A stretch of 64,000 nt of DNA from assembly GCA_932294295.1 (NCBI GenBank), contig OW028575.1, forward strand, positions 38,380,253-38,444,252, given 5' to 3'. The notes beneath the pieces are model-generated. The model worked only from the letters and a program-made list of their open reading frames with translations, was not told the origin of the DNA and did no database searches. The DNA is from Alitta virens (lineage: Eukaryota; Annelida; Polychaeta; Phyllodocida; Nereididae). This document shows positions 1 to 10,999 of the stretch, piece after piece. The first letter of the stretch is position 1, and every line of letters begins with the position of its first letter. A program made the translations under genes and the position numbers.

Positions 1-118
1 GCTTCTCCATTACTAATAATTGATATTTATATTAAATCACTTCTTTTTATAATTGATACGTACTTTCCGTTGTGTATTTAATCATTAACTCAGAATTTGC
101 CCTGTGAGTTAAAAAAAC

Positions 119-133
119 GGGGGGGGGGGGGGG
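119..133 (+). repeat. Poly-G homopolymer run
   Basis: About 15 consecutive G residues on the plus strand, preceded by an A run. It is the first of five such long G runs in the left 14 kb (others near 630, 4628, 9082 and 13596). Simple-sequence tract; copy number may be affected by sequencing slippage. Confidence 0.9.
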
Positions 134-244
134 AGTTCAAATTTATTTAGACTTTCACTTTTGTGCAATATTTGCTTTGTGTCTATGTCTATTGCTCAGT
201 GCTACTGAGTCTGAAGCTTAGTCAGCTTATATACCAGCTGCCAG

Positions 245-490
245 AGGCAGAACTAATAATGAGATGATAAGGCTTGGAGTCCACACCATGTCACACATTT
301 ACCCCATGGTCTATTACTTGGCTCAGCATAGACACCGAGTACAAGGCACCTCCAATTTAACGTCTCATGCCATCGACATCCAGCGGGGATGTAGGTCATG
401 AGTGCCCTGGCCTGGCATCGAACCCGGGACCTTCAGCGGAAATGGCCAATATGGAATTGGTGGATGCCTTTACCATGCATTAGGCCACCC
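245..490 (-). mobile_element. tRNA-derived SINE, full head plus body
   Basis: Read on the minus strand, this stretch opens with a tRNA-like pol III promoter. An A-box-like TGGCCTAATGCATGG lies at 473-487 and a B box GGTTCGATGCC at 414-424. A non-tRNA body follows, including the block TGTGTGACATGGTGTGGACT. The same body, without the tRNA head, recurs on the plus strand near 15,041-15,135, which marks this as a dispersed element rather than a tRNA gene. The tRNA part cannot fold as a clean cloverleaf by eye. The 3' tail and target duplication were not resolved. Confident about SINE class, unsure of exact ends. Confidence 0.65.
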
Positions 491-2325
491 ATTTGCTTTA
501 GATAGTGTCTGTGCTATTACCAAACTATGCTTCATAGAGCTTTTTCGGATATATGTTTAATATATTCCAAATCATCCTTAGACATATACCTCTAAGTTTC
601 AATGGTGACGATGCATACAGTGATGGAAGTGGGGGGGGGGGGGCAGGGGGAGCTCTACAATGCTACAGCTCTCCCATTGACATTATTATATAATTCTTTA
701 TTTTGGATTTTTACAGCTAGTCCAAAGTGAACCCAGTGAACTAAGGTTCAGGTGAAGTGTCCATAGATAAATTGGGCTATTGACACTGTATATACAGTAG
801 CAAAAACAGTTAGCAGTTAGGCTACTGGCAAAATATTGAACATGCTGCATGTGGCAAAAAACCATATTGGCTATGACACTGTGGATGAAGAGGCACCCAC
901 TGCTGAAGGGACCATCATAATTTTGAGGAGGGAGGGAAGAGGGGAGCTTGACCAGGGCCAACCTTTCATGGTGCAGGTACCAGCAATCCTCAACCTGGAG
1001 CTGTCTTCCCGGGCAAATCTAGCTGGTGAAGGGTCTAACTTCCTTTCTTGGGCCAACCTTACAGGTGAAGGTGCAAAACTCCCATGGGCTGGTACTTCAT
1101 GGAAAAGGACTAGTTCTCCTGGTTTTTAGTTTGGGGGCAAAACTTTTCCATAAAAGGGCCAGCTAACCTTCCAGGGTTGGGGCCATATGTCCAGGTGAAT
1201 TGCCTGCCAACCCACGGCCCTGCCACTGAATGATTGCCCTTCACCAGAGTTTGCCTTCATCATCCAGTTTTAATGCAATGTGAATATCCAAAATTGTATA
1301 TTTATGTCTATGAGTTTCAGAATGCCCTAATCCAATGGGATATGAAGGGTGCAATATTCATTTAATACTGTTTGGTCAAACACAACAATATAGAATAAAG
1401 TTTATCATACCATAGAATAAATAAAAGTTACTTGATCTTCATGTATTGAATATTTAAATGAATATATAATTTTGAAGTAACTTGTAATTTAAATTTTTGC
1501 GCTAAGCTGATCCCGTTTTATGTACAGGCCTATACCCTATGTCATTGTAAAAACTTCGAGAAAGTCCTTCATATCATGCCCTTCAACCCCAAACAATTTT
1601 CTCTTGAAAAAAGCAATGCACCACCAACTCTAATATTTGTTGATTAGGTAGATTGTTAGGAACTGACCTATCGTTGTCCACAAAGAAATTGTACAAACAT
1701 CCGTCAGTCATTCAAGACCAACTGTCTGTTGACTTAGAGAGTTCTTGTCTATGTGTTTATATATAAGATGTAAACAGTGTGTCTAGCGCTTTGATTGCCC
1801 CCCCTAGTCATTGACAAAACTCAGCTAATTGTGCTAATCCAATCACATAACATTTGCAAGTATACTTTTTACAAGGAATTTGATTTCTCTAGATTATAAT
1901 ATCAGGTCATAATCCTAGTTAAAGTAGTTGATGTGCCAAAATAACTGTTCTCTTCCTTTCGTCATTGTGCTATATGAGCAGATCCATAAAAACGTCTGTT
2001 GTGTTAACTTCAAGTTTCCTGTTCTTCTATTATAATTCTTTGCCATTTTGTCTTAATTATGGACATTTGACACGGTCACAGCACAAGCACAAATTACAAT
2101 GGAGATGTACCAACAAACTTAGTTACAGCCGTGGCCATAAGTTTTCGGACACTTGCTATAGACGGTGACTATGGCACTTTTTTTTTAATCTTGTATCACA
2201 GCTTTTATACCCATTGGCTGTGTATATATGGCCTAGGGTATTATGATACCTGCATTTCAGTCAGTTTGTCCCTCCTTTTTGTCTTTCTGTCTGTCTGTCA
2301 ACCACACTTATAGACATGATAACTT
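491..2325. other. Non-coding, no gene recognised
   Basis: AT-rich sequence with a poly-G run at about 630-643. The short open frames (for example around 700-1130) lack family features, splice context and codon bias and are treated as chance. Nothing else recognisable. Confidence 0.6.
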
Positions 2326-2444
2326 CCCAGATAGCATTCCAAATTGTTTCAATGTCGGCACGATGTCGGTGATGTTAATACGATGTTGTAATGACAGTGG
2401 CCTGCATGGAAACGATGCTGGGCCGATTTTGAATGCTATTTGGG
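2326..2444. mobile_element. MITE copy 1, 119 bp
   Basis: The element starts CCCAGATAGCATTCCAAATTG-like and ends with the inverted counterpart, slightly mutated on the right (TTTTGAATGCTATTTGGG). A second 119-bp copy lies 241 bp downstream. The interior, with repeated CGATGT words, has no coding capacity. Flanking TT dinucleotides could be the target duplication, but this is weak. Superfamily not assigned. Confidence 0.75.
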
Positions 2445-2566
2445 TTAAAGTACAACTATAGGTTTAACTGAAGTGTGCATTGCGCTGAGCACTATGTTGG
2501 CCACTGGGGTTTGAGGTCTTCACCCACAGGGTATACCACCCTTGCCACGAGGAGGCCCAGGACTTT

Positions 2567-2685
2567 CCCAGATAGCATTCCAAATTGTTACAATGTCAGC
2601 GCGATGTCGGTGATGTTAATACGATGTTGTAACAACAGTGGCCTACATGGAAACGATGCTGGGCCAATTTGGAATGCTATCTGGG
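2567..2685. mobile_element. MITE copy 2, 119 bp, perfect terminal inverted repeats
   Basis: Same family as the copy at 2326-2444, over 90% identical by eye. The ends are perfect inverted repeats of 21 bp: it opens CCCAGATAGCATTCC and closes GGAATGCTATCTGGG. The direct-repeat arrangement of two equal-length copies 241 bp apart suggests either two insertions or a local duplication that included about 120 bp of flank. Non-autonomous DNA element. Confidence 0.8.
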
Positions 2686-2699
2686 TTCAGGTCTATTGA

Positions 2700-5600
2700 T
2701 GCTAAGCTCATGGAACTACATGTAATATACCTTGGAGGAAGATCTTGAATTAAAAAATGGATGACTCAGACTGTTTTTAGGTCGCAAGAGTAAAATTCAT
2801 CCGGAACCTTTTGGCTCTTCATCCAACTCCCACCAGCAAACCATCAACTATCTGTAACTTTATTTATATATTGGCATGATTATTGTGCAAATGTATTTTC
2901 AAGACAGTAAACGTGATCCCTGAAGAAGATAATTTAAGAAAACCTGCCGTAAAACAAGAAACCAGAAGTGTTCTAAAGTGTCCTAAAACCTGCTTCATGC
3001 CATGTGCGGAAAAATACAAAAAGCATTTATGGACATTTGTTAAGATTCGCTCAGCTGAATTTCTCATTTACGAGACACAGTTAACATTTTAAGTAAACTA
3101 TGTCAATTTCTGATTGTGTTTGGGTACAATCTGATTGGGTGGAGGTCCTCCTTTCTTTTCATTTCTTCTTATGCAGTTTTGGCAACAGTACTTAAGCTCC
3201 GATGAGAGGGTTAAAATTTTGTTTACTTTTACTTTGTTTCATTGCAGAAAAAACAATACTTAGGGAGTGCTTCCACTTCAAAAATACTGATTACACTCAA
3301 CTTACATATTATAGTTGTTACATAGAACTTTATTTTTATTTTTTTAAGCCAAATATCATTCACAAGTTTGTTCAAATCATTAGAATCTCTCCAAGCACCA
3401 TCCAGTCTAGTTAGCCCATAGAAAGCTTAAAACTTAACCAATTAATACTGGGTAACTTTTGAATGGATATTATTTTGTAAAAGCCTTTCAATGGGAGTTA
3501 AAACGTAACTACACAGTCTAATATCAGTCAACATGCATGTTGTTTTTTTGTTTTGTTTTTAATTTATTTCATTTTCTGTTTTAGCAAAGCTGACCAATAG
3601 CACCTGTAAATGTGAATGTTTTGAGTGATGGATGAGCTCAACTGACTACAGTCTTTCTCGCGCATCATTCTTAGCAGTAAGCACTCTACAATTACTATCA
3701 TAGCCAAGCACCCATGGCGGATGGAGCAAAGAGTTACAAAGGGCCTGCTCATTTCCTCCATACTTAATACTTTAGGTGGAGAATATCAACAGTACTGCTG
3801 TCTCATAGGTAAGTGGTTTGATGGAAATGCTCAATGAAACTTGACAGCTTAAATCCCTTTGTCAAACTAGTTGTTTGCTTCTGAAACAAATCCGCTAGGG
3901 TCAATTCTACTATAGGTACACATTAAGGCCTCCAAGTGACCTTCATCTGACCTTCCTCCTCTAATTCAGCCTTTTTATTAAACAGTTCATTTGGCCTATA
4001 TTTCAAGCGCAGATGAATACGTTTTGCATCCATTGACGAAAATACAAGACAGAGAAACAGACATATAATATAATAGTGGGCATACCAGAAAATACTTTTA
4101 GAATGCTTCATATCATGCATATAAACAAAATTGTCAGGAGCATATCCTTTAACTCAACGCAAAATATACTTTTTTTTTTTATCGTTCTACTGCAGCATAT
4201 CCCATAATCAGCTCTTAAAAAACGACGAGGTAACCATGGTAACTTATCTTAATTGGTGATAATACAGCTAACTGGTAAGCTGTTGCAATAAGTCATGATC
4301 AGTTGACAGTGGGCAGTGTCTTCTAATCTGTCAAATGAATGCAACTCTGCCATGTGCCAACAATGCATGTCCTCATGGGCCCATTCTCTCATTTTTCGGT
4401 AAATGAAATCAATAAATCTGATTCACGTTCAGGCAAATTTGTGTAAGTTGTACTACTAGTTGCTACCCACTGAATGAGCAGAAATTTGAATTAAAAACAA
4501 GACTGTGAACTAATTTCATCACAATGGACAAAACTTAAATTGCTTGAATATTATATTTTGTACGCTATTATAAACCATTACATAAATAAGTGAGCTATTG
4601 CTTTTTGTCGTGAGCAATAGGTGATCAGGGGGGGGGGGGGGGAAATAGAAAAACAAAGATTGGAATGTTGCAGAAACAAATATCTACAATTTATTCCTTA
4701 TTTGAGATAATTTTACACAGAATTAGCATATTAGTAATTCCATTTAGGCTATACACACTATATATACAGGCTGGTCCTAAATACACAGGTTCTGAGTTTC
4801 CAAACTGTAACTTTTGCATAAAATATGCAATAAAAGTTATAGAAATGTCAATGTAATTTACATTTTCATATAGTAACCCTGTAAAAAGTAAAATTAACCA
4901 ACCTGCTGTGCCGTGAGATTGGAAGACAGTGTGAGAGGAATCCTGGCAGTGTCACCCCTGGGTCTGTTTGCCAGCTGTCCGCATGGAAATCACTCAGGCA
5001 TGGAGGCCTAGTCAATACTAGGAATACTAGGAATACCAATAACAGCACTAAAACACTGCTGAAGTACTTTCGACCTTGCATGAATGTTTGGGCCAAAATG
5101 GCCAACTTTCTAATAAAATCTACAAGACTTTCTTATCACATAACAATTATAAAATTAATATACATATTTGATTTATACATTGATAAACATACATGTAGAC
5201 CACAAAAGGTTTAATTAAAATAATTTAAGAATAATGCTTAGTAAAATCATATAATGTAGAATTAAAACTTCAAGCTTTTTTATAACAAGAAAAGCTCTCT
5301 TTAATAAAAGGGACCTGAATCAGAATTGGTTAACGTAGTCTAGACATGCAAAAAAAAACTATTTTGTATGGACTTTAGTTGCAGGTATACTGACAAGTTA
5401 TCATGTCAAAATATTATTATCAATTAGTATAGTTCATATAAATTTATGTCTTTGTCTTTATTGCCAAACGTGCTGTAAAATGTACTTTTCCATAGATCCT
5501 CGCTACTCTTGCCTAGCTACCCAAAACTGTCTGCAAATCGACCACTTGCACCATCTATAGTATTAGTAATTATAAAAAGAGACCTTTGCTTGTAAGTCAT

Positions 5601-6590
5601 ACTATGAAAAAAAAGAAATTTATATATATTTATATCCTGCTATTAAGTTGCATTGAATTTTTTTAAAGTTATTTTTTTTATATACCTAAATACTTTTAGT
5701 ATTCTGTAATTTGCAGCCAAAAAATCAGAGTCTTTCAGAAAAATGTGAAATGTTGTGCAAATCTTATAGAATAATTCCTATCCAATTTAAAAAATATTAT
5801 TACATTAACGTACATAATTGGCAGCTTAAGTGAGTGTTGCATTTTTTAACTGCATATCTGCTGTTTAAAACAGATTGAGAAATAATCTAATTTCAACATT
5901 GGCCTATTTCAAATGCCATCAGCTATCAGAAACATAAAGATCAATTGACAAATCAAATTTGTGTAATTACACTGTTTCACCTAAGAAAGAGTGAGAACAG
6001 TGAGTGTGTGTGGCCAGTTTCATTAATTTTATAGGTCAGTGGTGTGTGTGTAACTCAACTGGCCAATCATAGCCAGATGCCTGCAATGGAGTGACCACTG
6101 CCACACTGACATACAACAGCAGCATCACACGCACAAATTCATGATGGATTTTTGTTAACAGCCAAAGCACCATAGTTACCATTCAAATCACATTAGTTTT
6201 CATAGGAATGAAATAATGTGAGTAGATATTAAGCTTTTGTTGAGTTGCTAGGCATTTTACATGATGGGCCTCCAACAGATTTTTGTAGAAAACCTTCACA
6301 AGCTTTCACCCCTAAGACCAAAATGAACCATGCCAATTTCCAAGAAATCAGACTAACATGGATGAGTCCATTGATGTTTGAGGGGGAACTGTTTGGTACA
6401 ATATAACCAGGCACTTTTGACAAGGATGTGAAGATCAGTGATCTGGCCACAGCTTAAATGTACACAAACATCAGTGATGTCACTGGCAATCTTCACAAGG
6501 CTAGGAAGATTATTTGTAAAACCAATCTGAGTAAGTATCTATATCTCTATGAGTTCTGCAAATTATAGGACATGTTATGGATTGAGATTC
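2700..6590. other. Non-coding, no gene recognised
   Basis: AT-rich, with a poly-G run at about 4628-4642. The open frames of 60-80 codons (for example 2883-3092 plus, 4866-5105 minus) show no recognisable domain and no consistent splice context. I see no supported gene here. Confidence 0.55.
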
Positions 6591-6597
6591 TGATACA

Positions 6598-6700
6598 AAA
6601 AAAAAAAAAAGATCAGAAATGGCCAAGTGAGCAATGCGTTTGCCTTGAAATAAAAAAAGATCTCAGGTTCGATTCCCCTTCCAGGCAGCGCAGGAGGAAT
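6598..6700 (+). mobile_element. tRNA-derived SINE head
   Basis: An A-box-like TGGCCAAGTGAGC near 6620 and a perfect B box GGTTCGATTCC at 6666-6676, about 45 bp apart, form a pol III internal promoter. The anticodon region is an A-rich non-tRNA sequence, so it is not a functional tRNA. A 15-A tract lies immediately upstream. The body downstream was not matched to another copy in the window, so the 3' limit is unknown. Confidence 0.6.
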
Positions 6701-7013
6701 TGAGCAAAAAATGCAGATTAGTCCCCATCAATAAATATGCTAGGAGTAGATCGAGCTGGATGATGAACACCATCTTGATAAAGAGGCATAAAGGTCAATT
6801 AATTATGAAGACATCTGTAAACAAGAAAAGGAACTCAGTGTATATAATCGGTGTACTAAAAATGCTGCTCTATTACTATACAAAGTTAAAAAGGGTATGG
6901 CACCAAAAAAATTTTACTTCCACATTTTAGTACAGTCACATACGGCAAGAATAGTTAGGTTGGTATTATATGGGGCAAAACTTTGGCATAACATCCCAGT
7001 GGAGATCAAAAGA

Positions 7014-7309
7014 AGATAGGTGAAGCCAGTTCCTTCTCCCCAGTTCCTTCTGAGTTCCTTCCGAGTTCTTTGAGACAGTGAACTCAGTTCCTTCTCCTAG
7101 TTTCATCTGAGTTCCTTCTGAGTTCCGTGAGAATTGGTGAACCCAAGTGAAATTAAGTCAATATCTGCTTTGATCTCAGTCTTAAAGTCTATTTCCATCA
7201 CAGTTTCTTGAAAATGACGTCAAACGGTCGGCATCGAAACTAGGACAAATTTGTCACTCTGAAGGGAACTCAGAAGGAACTGGGGAGAAGGAACTGGCTT
7301 CACCTATCT
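7014..7309. mobile_element. 296-bp MITE with 48-bp inverted repeats and 9-bp target duplication
   Basis: Ends 7014-7060 and 7262-7309 are near-perfect inverted repeats. The outer bases are AGATAGGTGAAGCC, followed by purine/pyrimidine-biased words such as AGTTCCTTCTCCCC. The flanks carry the direct repeat ATCAAAAGA (7005-7013 and 7310-7318; it extends to 11 bp). No coding capacity. A 9-bp duplication with long inverted repeats fits a Mutator-like non-autonomous element; this assignment is inference. Confidence 0.85.
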
Positions 7310-7389
7310 ATCAAAAGAAGCGTCTCACTCAGCACCTTCAAAACAGCAGTCACTAAATGGCTACTAAACTGTGAAACTGACCCAGCTAT

Positions 7390-7572
7390 TTACAGCCAAT
7401 TTCATTTGACTTGGAAACAAATATCATATACTTGGAAGCTAAACTCCAGATAACTTCATGTGACTCCAAGACTCCTGAACCAATAATATTCCTGGACTCA
7501 CATGACGTCATCTGGATTTTAGCTTCCATGCAAGTCTGAGGTTTGTTTCCAACTCTATGAAATTGGCTGTAA
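7390..7572. mobile_element. 183-bp palindromic element
   Basis: The outer 16 bp, TTACAGCCAATTTCAT, are repeated inverted at 7557-7572. Further matching blocks run inward: GGAAACAAA, GGAAGCTAAA, CCAGAT, CATGTGA. Almost the whole element is therefore one imperfect palindrome with a small centre near 7480. It is likely a foldback MITE. The target duplication is not clear. It lies only 80 bp from the previous MITE. Confidence 0.75.
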
Positions 7573-7579
7573 GAACTCA

Positions 7580-9060
7580 CAGTGGTTAGGAATAAGGATG
7601 TTGCTACATATTGTTACATTATATGGACTTTGAAACATTACATATTTATATATATTTGATGGACTCTTTGATCTAAAGAATTTTTTTTTAACCATATTAG
7701 ACTTTAAATATACATACAGATCATTTGCACTTAAACCCTGTTTACACCTTCACGATTTTGGCCACGATCATCGTCAAAGATGAAAGATCTGCATTATGAT
7801 CGGGATATGTCGTAATCTGTGGGCCGCGTCAGAGGTCGTGGAGTGCAAAAAAGTCGATTATTGAGTCGATTATTTTTTTTACCGACTTTTTGTTTATAGT
7901 TATGAATTCGTAGGTCGAAAGGTCATCGTACATCGTGTACGATTTTGCTACGATAAGCTATGTTATTCATCATCATAGATAATTTACTAATTCGTTACGA
8001 TAGGCACACCCTATAATTAGCTTAAATGCTTCGTAGTCGTTGCTCCTGTTAATAGTAATTCAATTCAAATAGGGGCTAATTATCAATTTAAGGCCAATAA
8101 TGACGATTTTGATCATCAACTGACACCATAAGCACCGGCCTGAAATGAGCCGAACTTCCGCTTTAAGAAGATCGCTAATAAACAGACCGACCCGATTTTA
8201 AGCGGACAAAAATAATTTCATTCAGGCACTACTTTAAGAGAGACTATGTACTTTTAAGGCAACACTTAGTTATTTAATTGTGTCTCACGTAATATTTTAA
8301 TATAGATTACTATTTCATTTGAACTGAGCATATATCCCAATTCAGTGAATTAAAAGTAATTATAATACATGAACTTTACTTATAATTGATATCACAATGC
8401 AAGGTCTTAATAAATGGCTCTCACATGTAAGTCAGATTTCAATGAGTAGCATAAATTAATACCTATTCAGTGAACATGAGCTTACAGTGGCACAAAATTA
8501 TTAGCACCCCAGCCTCACCTACCAAAGTTCACTACATTCAGCAGAAACGCAAAAATGAGAGAGGGGAGACATATTAAAATGAGAGTGAGGAACTTTTGGA
8601 AGAGCTGGAAGATTAATCATCCAAGTAACGCCCAGTACAGTCGTCCCAAGTTCTACCCCACCAGCGCTGAAGATCATAAGTTGTGTCCCTGCTTGTCCAG
8701 CCAAATGCTGATCTTCTTTGTAAGTCGTGTCCAGTACCATCATCCAAGTAACATTCAGTACACTTTGTCATAATATGTCTTTAAAAAACCCTCCTGCTTG
8801 TCAGACGAACACTGAAAATGTTTTATGATGCCTGTATGCTTTGTGGGATTCGCTGAGGGTTTTGCTGCAGCGCAGCCTATTTCTTTTTATAAGCTTCATT
8901 TCATTAAACATTTCCTTGTACTGGTCCATTTAATTAAATTCCTATATTAGTTGGTCATTTTGAATAGTAAGTCTTAACTGTCAATCCTTGATGAAAGCCA
9001 AATTCAGTGAACTCCCAAGTGTATCATTATATACTACGGCAAGTATCTCGGTTTTACAGT
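7580..9060. other. Non-coding, degenerate repeats
   Basis: Unusually CG-dinucleotide-rich words (CGATCATCGTC, GTCGATTATT, ATCGTACATCGTGTACGAT) cluster at 7750-8010 and look like a decayed element. A weak direct repeat built on CATCCAAGTAAC occurs near 8620 and 8740. No gene is supported. Confidence 0.45.
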
Positions 9061-9081
9061 AGCAGATTAAGTGGAGTGGTT

Positions 9082-9098
9082 GGGGGGGGGGGGGGGGG
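9082..9098 (+). repeat. Poly-G homopolymer run
   Basis: About 17 consecutive G residues on the plus strand, followed by T and A runs. Confidence 0.9.
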
Positions 9099-9342
9099 TT
9101 TAAACGGCCATCCTACCCCCTTTTGGATTTTTTTTTCTGGATTCGCCTTTATTTTACCATAACCATCTCTGCAAAATCGGTCTAGATGCTTCAATCTTTG
9201 AGATTAATGGTTACAAATTACAAGTCCCAGAGGGCAAGTTCTCATGGGGGAAAGCATATAGAGTGAAGAATGACAGTAAGTCAAATCTGGGTTTATTGGA
9301 ATATATTTAGAATCAGCAACTTTTTTCTATAATAAAAATATA

Positions 9343-9537
9343 ATTGTTATTGGTGACTTCTATCCGCCCTCTACGGAAAACATCGAAAACTATACTAACT
9401 TCACTAATGAACTGGGTCAAATTCTGTGTAATTTTCATGGCACAAATTCTGAAATACTGTTAACTGGTAATTTTAACATCGATTTGCTGAAGAGATATAC
9501 CAATGATCATATAAGTACTTTTCTTGAGACATTGTAA
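9343..9537 (+). pseudogene. Degraded LINE AP-endonuclease fragment
   Basis: A 65-codon open frame without a start codon ends in TAA at 9535-9537. It shows the C-terminal half of an APE-type endonuclease of non-LTR retrotransposons. There is a YPPS motif where such proteins have YRPPS, and the strand EILLTGNFNIDLL corresponds to the conserved ILTGDFNIDLL with the catalytic D mutated to N. The upstream endonuclease and downstream reverse transcriptase are missing. Dead relic; family within the LINEs not determined. Confidence 0.7.
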
Positions 9538-10070
9538 TGGATAGAGTCTTTTCACTGAGCAGCCCTGAATTCAGCAAGACATAGGCCTTTCCTCTCCTCT
9601 TATTATATAAATATAACTTTCTCTGGGAAATAACAGAAATCCACTAAATGATAAGATGCCCAAATACATTAAAATGCACTAAAAATTCTGCTGCTAGGAT
9701 GCACTTTGCTTCAGCCAATCAGAGTCAAGGGCAGGAACTTTTTCAGCCAATAGAGTTGCAGTATTCTTTCATAGCCACCTAGTGGAAATACAGAGAACCT
9801 TCCGTGAAAATCCACTATTCGTACCTAAGATCACTTTGCCCACACATTCAACCCACCGAAGTGAGACTTTGATCGACAAACGTTTTATTAGGATTTCTGA
9901 TCATTTTTCCGAGCCATATTAATGCCTGGTTCCTTGTAAAACCACTTAATTATTAAACTGTATTTAAGAAAAATAGGGGAGACCGGGGCTGGTTGTAACA
10001 CGGTTAGTTGTCACATTCTTTATATCTGGATTTACATACATTGGCATTTTAAACACCGATATCTCAGGGC

Positions 10071-10206
10071 ATGGGCATGTCATACATGCCATACATGTCA
10101 TACATGTCATGCCATACATGTCATACATGCCATACATGTCATCATACATGCCATCATACATGCCATCATCCATGCCATACATGTCATACATGTTGTCATA
10201 CATGTA
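10071..10206. repeat. Minisatellite of ATACATGCC / ATACATGTC words
   Basis: About 14 repeats of 9-10 bp alternating ATACATGTC and ATACATGCC with occasional 3-bp insertions. Each unit contains the self-complementary core CATG, so the block is nearly palindromic. Peptide-like readings (M-S/P-Y repeats) on either strand are a by-product of the repeat. Confidence 0.9.
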
Positions 10207-10734
10207 ATTGGCACGAGTTGATATGTTATGTTAAAATTTCACTTTTTAACTCGCTATGTTTATTTAACCATTTTTGATAAGCAGTTGGAGAAACTTCATC
10301 AAAGGTCTTGCACATGTATATCACACCTGTGAAGACATTATGATTTTTCATTTCCCATGCTAGTCAATCCATTCAAGTCAACCCATGTGTGACAATCAAA
10401 CCCCTTGTAGTGTGACAACCTTTCCCGGATATTGGGCAGGATGTCACAGTTGGTATACATTGTTTTTTTTATTATTTATTTTTGTGACAATGGTGTAAAA
10501 TGTGTAAAGCACCACAACCCATTAAAGAGCATATGGTAGTGTTACTGGTGATCAATGTTGTAAAAAGAAGCTAAAAAAATTAAAAGAAAAATTGATTATC
10601 AGCCCCCTACAGTAGAACATAACATGCGATTGAGACTATACCCTTGGTGCTAATTTAACTGGTATTAATTTGGCAATTAAAGTAGTCTGATCTGTGACTT
10701 TAATTGTGCGAGCTGACTCAAGGAGCATCTGCAT

Positions 10735-10995
10735 AATATGATTGTCTTCCATTCGTGTTAATAGAGAAGTGGTCTTAATAGTGAGGTGGTCTTACTAGTG
10801 AAATTTGGTTTAATAACAAGTTGGTCTTAATGATAGTGAAGTGGTCTTAATAGAGAGGTACTCTTAATAGTCTTCACAGTGAACCCAATTAAGTGAGGTT
10901 CTCTTAATTGTGAGTTTTTAACAGAGAGGTGGCCTCAATAGTGAGGTGGTCTTACTAGTAAGGTAGTTTTAATAGAGAGGTGGTCTTCATAGTGA
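10735..10995. repeat. Degenerate repeat of GTGGTCTTAATAG words
   Basis: Roughly a dozen imperfect copies of a 17-22-bp motif (consensus AGAGAGGTGGTCTTAATAG) with drifting spacing. Related words (GGTCTTAAT, CACCTCCC, GACCAGATTTAATG) reappear at 55.8-57.1 kb, so this is a dispersed repeat family rather than a gene. Confidence 0.75.
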
Positions 10996-10999
10996 TGGT

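Noticed and set aside
414..487. Functional tRNA gene
   Set aside because: A and B boxes are present but the sequence between them does not give a cloverleaf, and a SINE body follows that is repeated elsewhere.
2883..3092. 69-residue plus-strand protein
   Set aside because: No recognisable family, and an equally long open frame lies on the opposite strand over the same bases; treated as chance.
9964..10277. Methionine/tyrosine or cysteine/histidine repeat proteins
   Set aside because: Direct translation of the ATACATGCC/ATACATGTC minisatellite on each strand.
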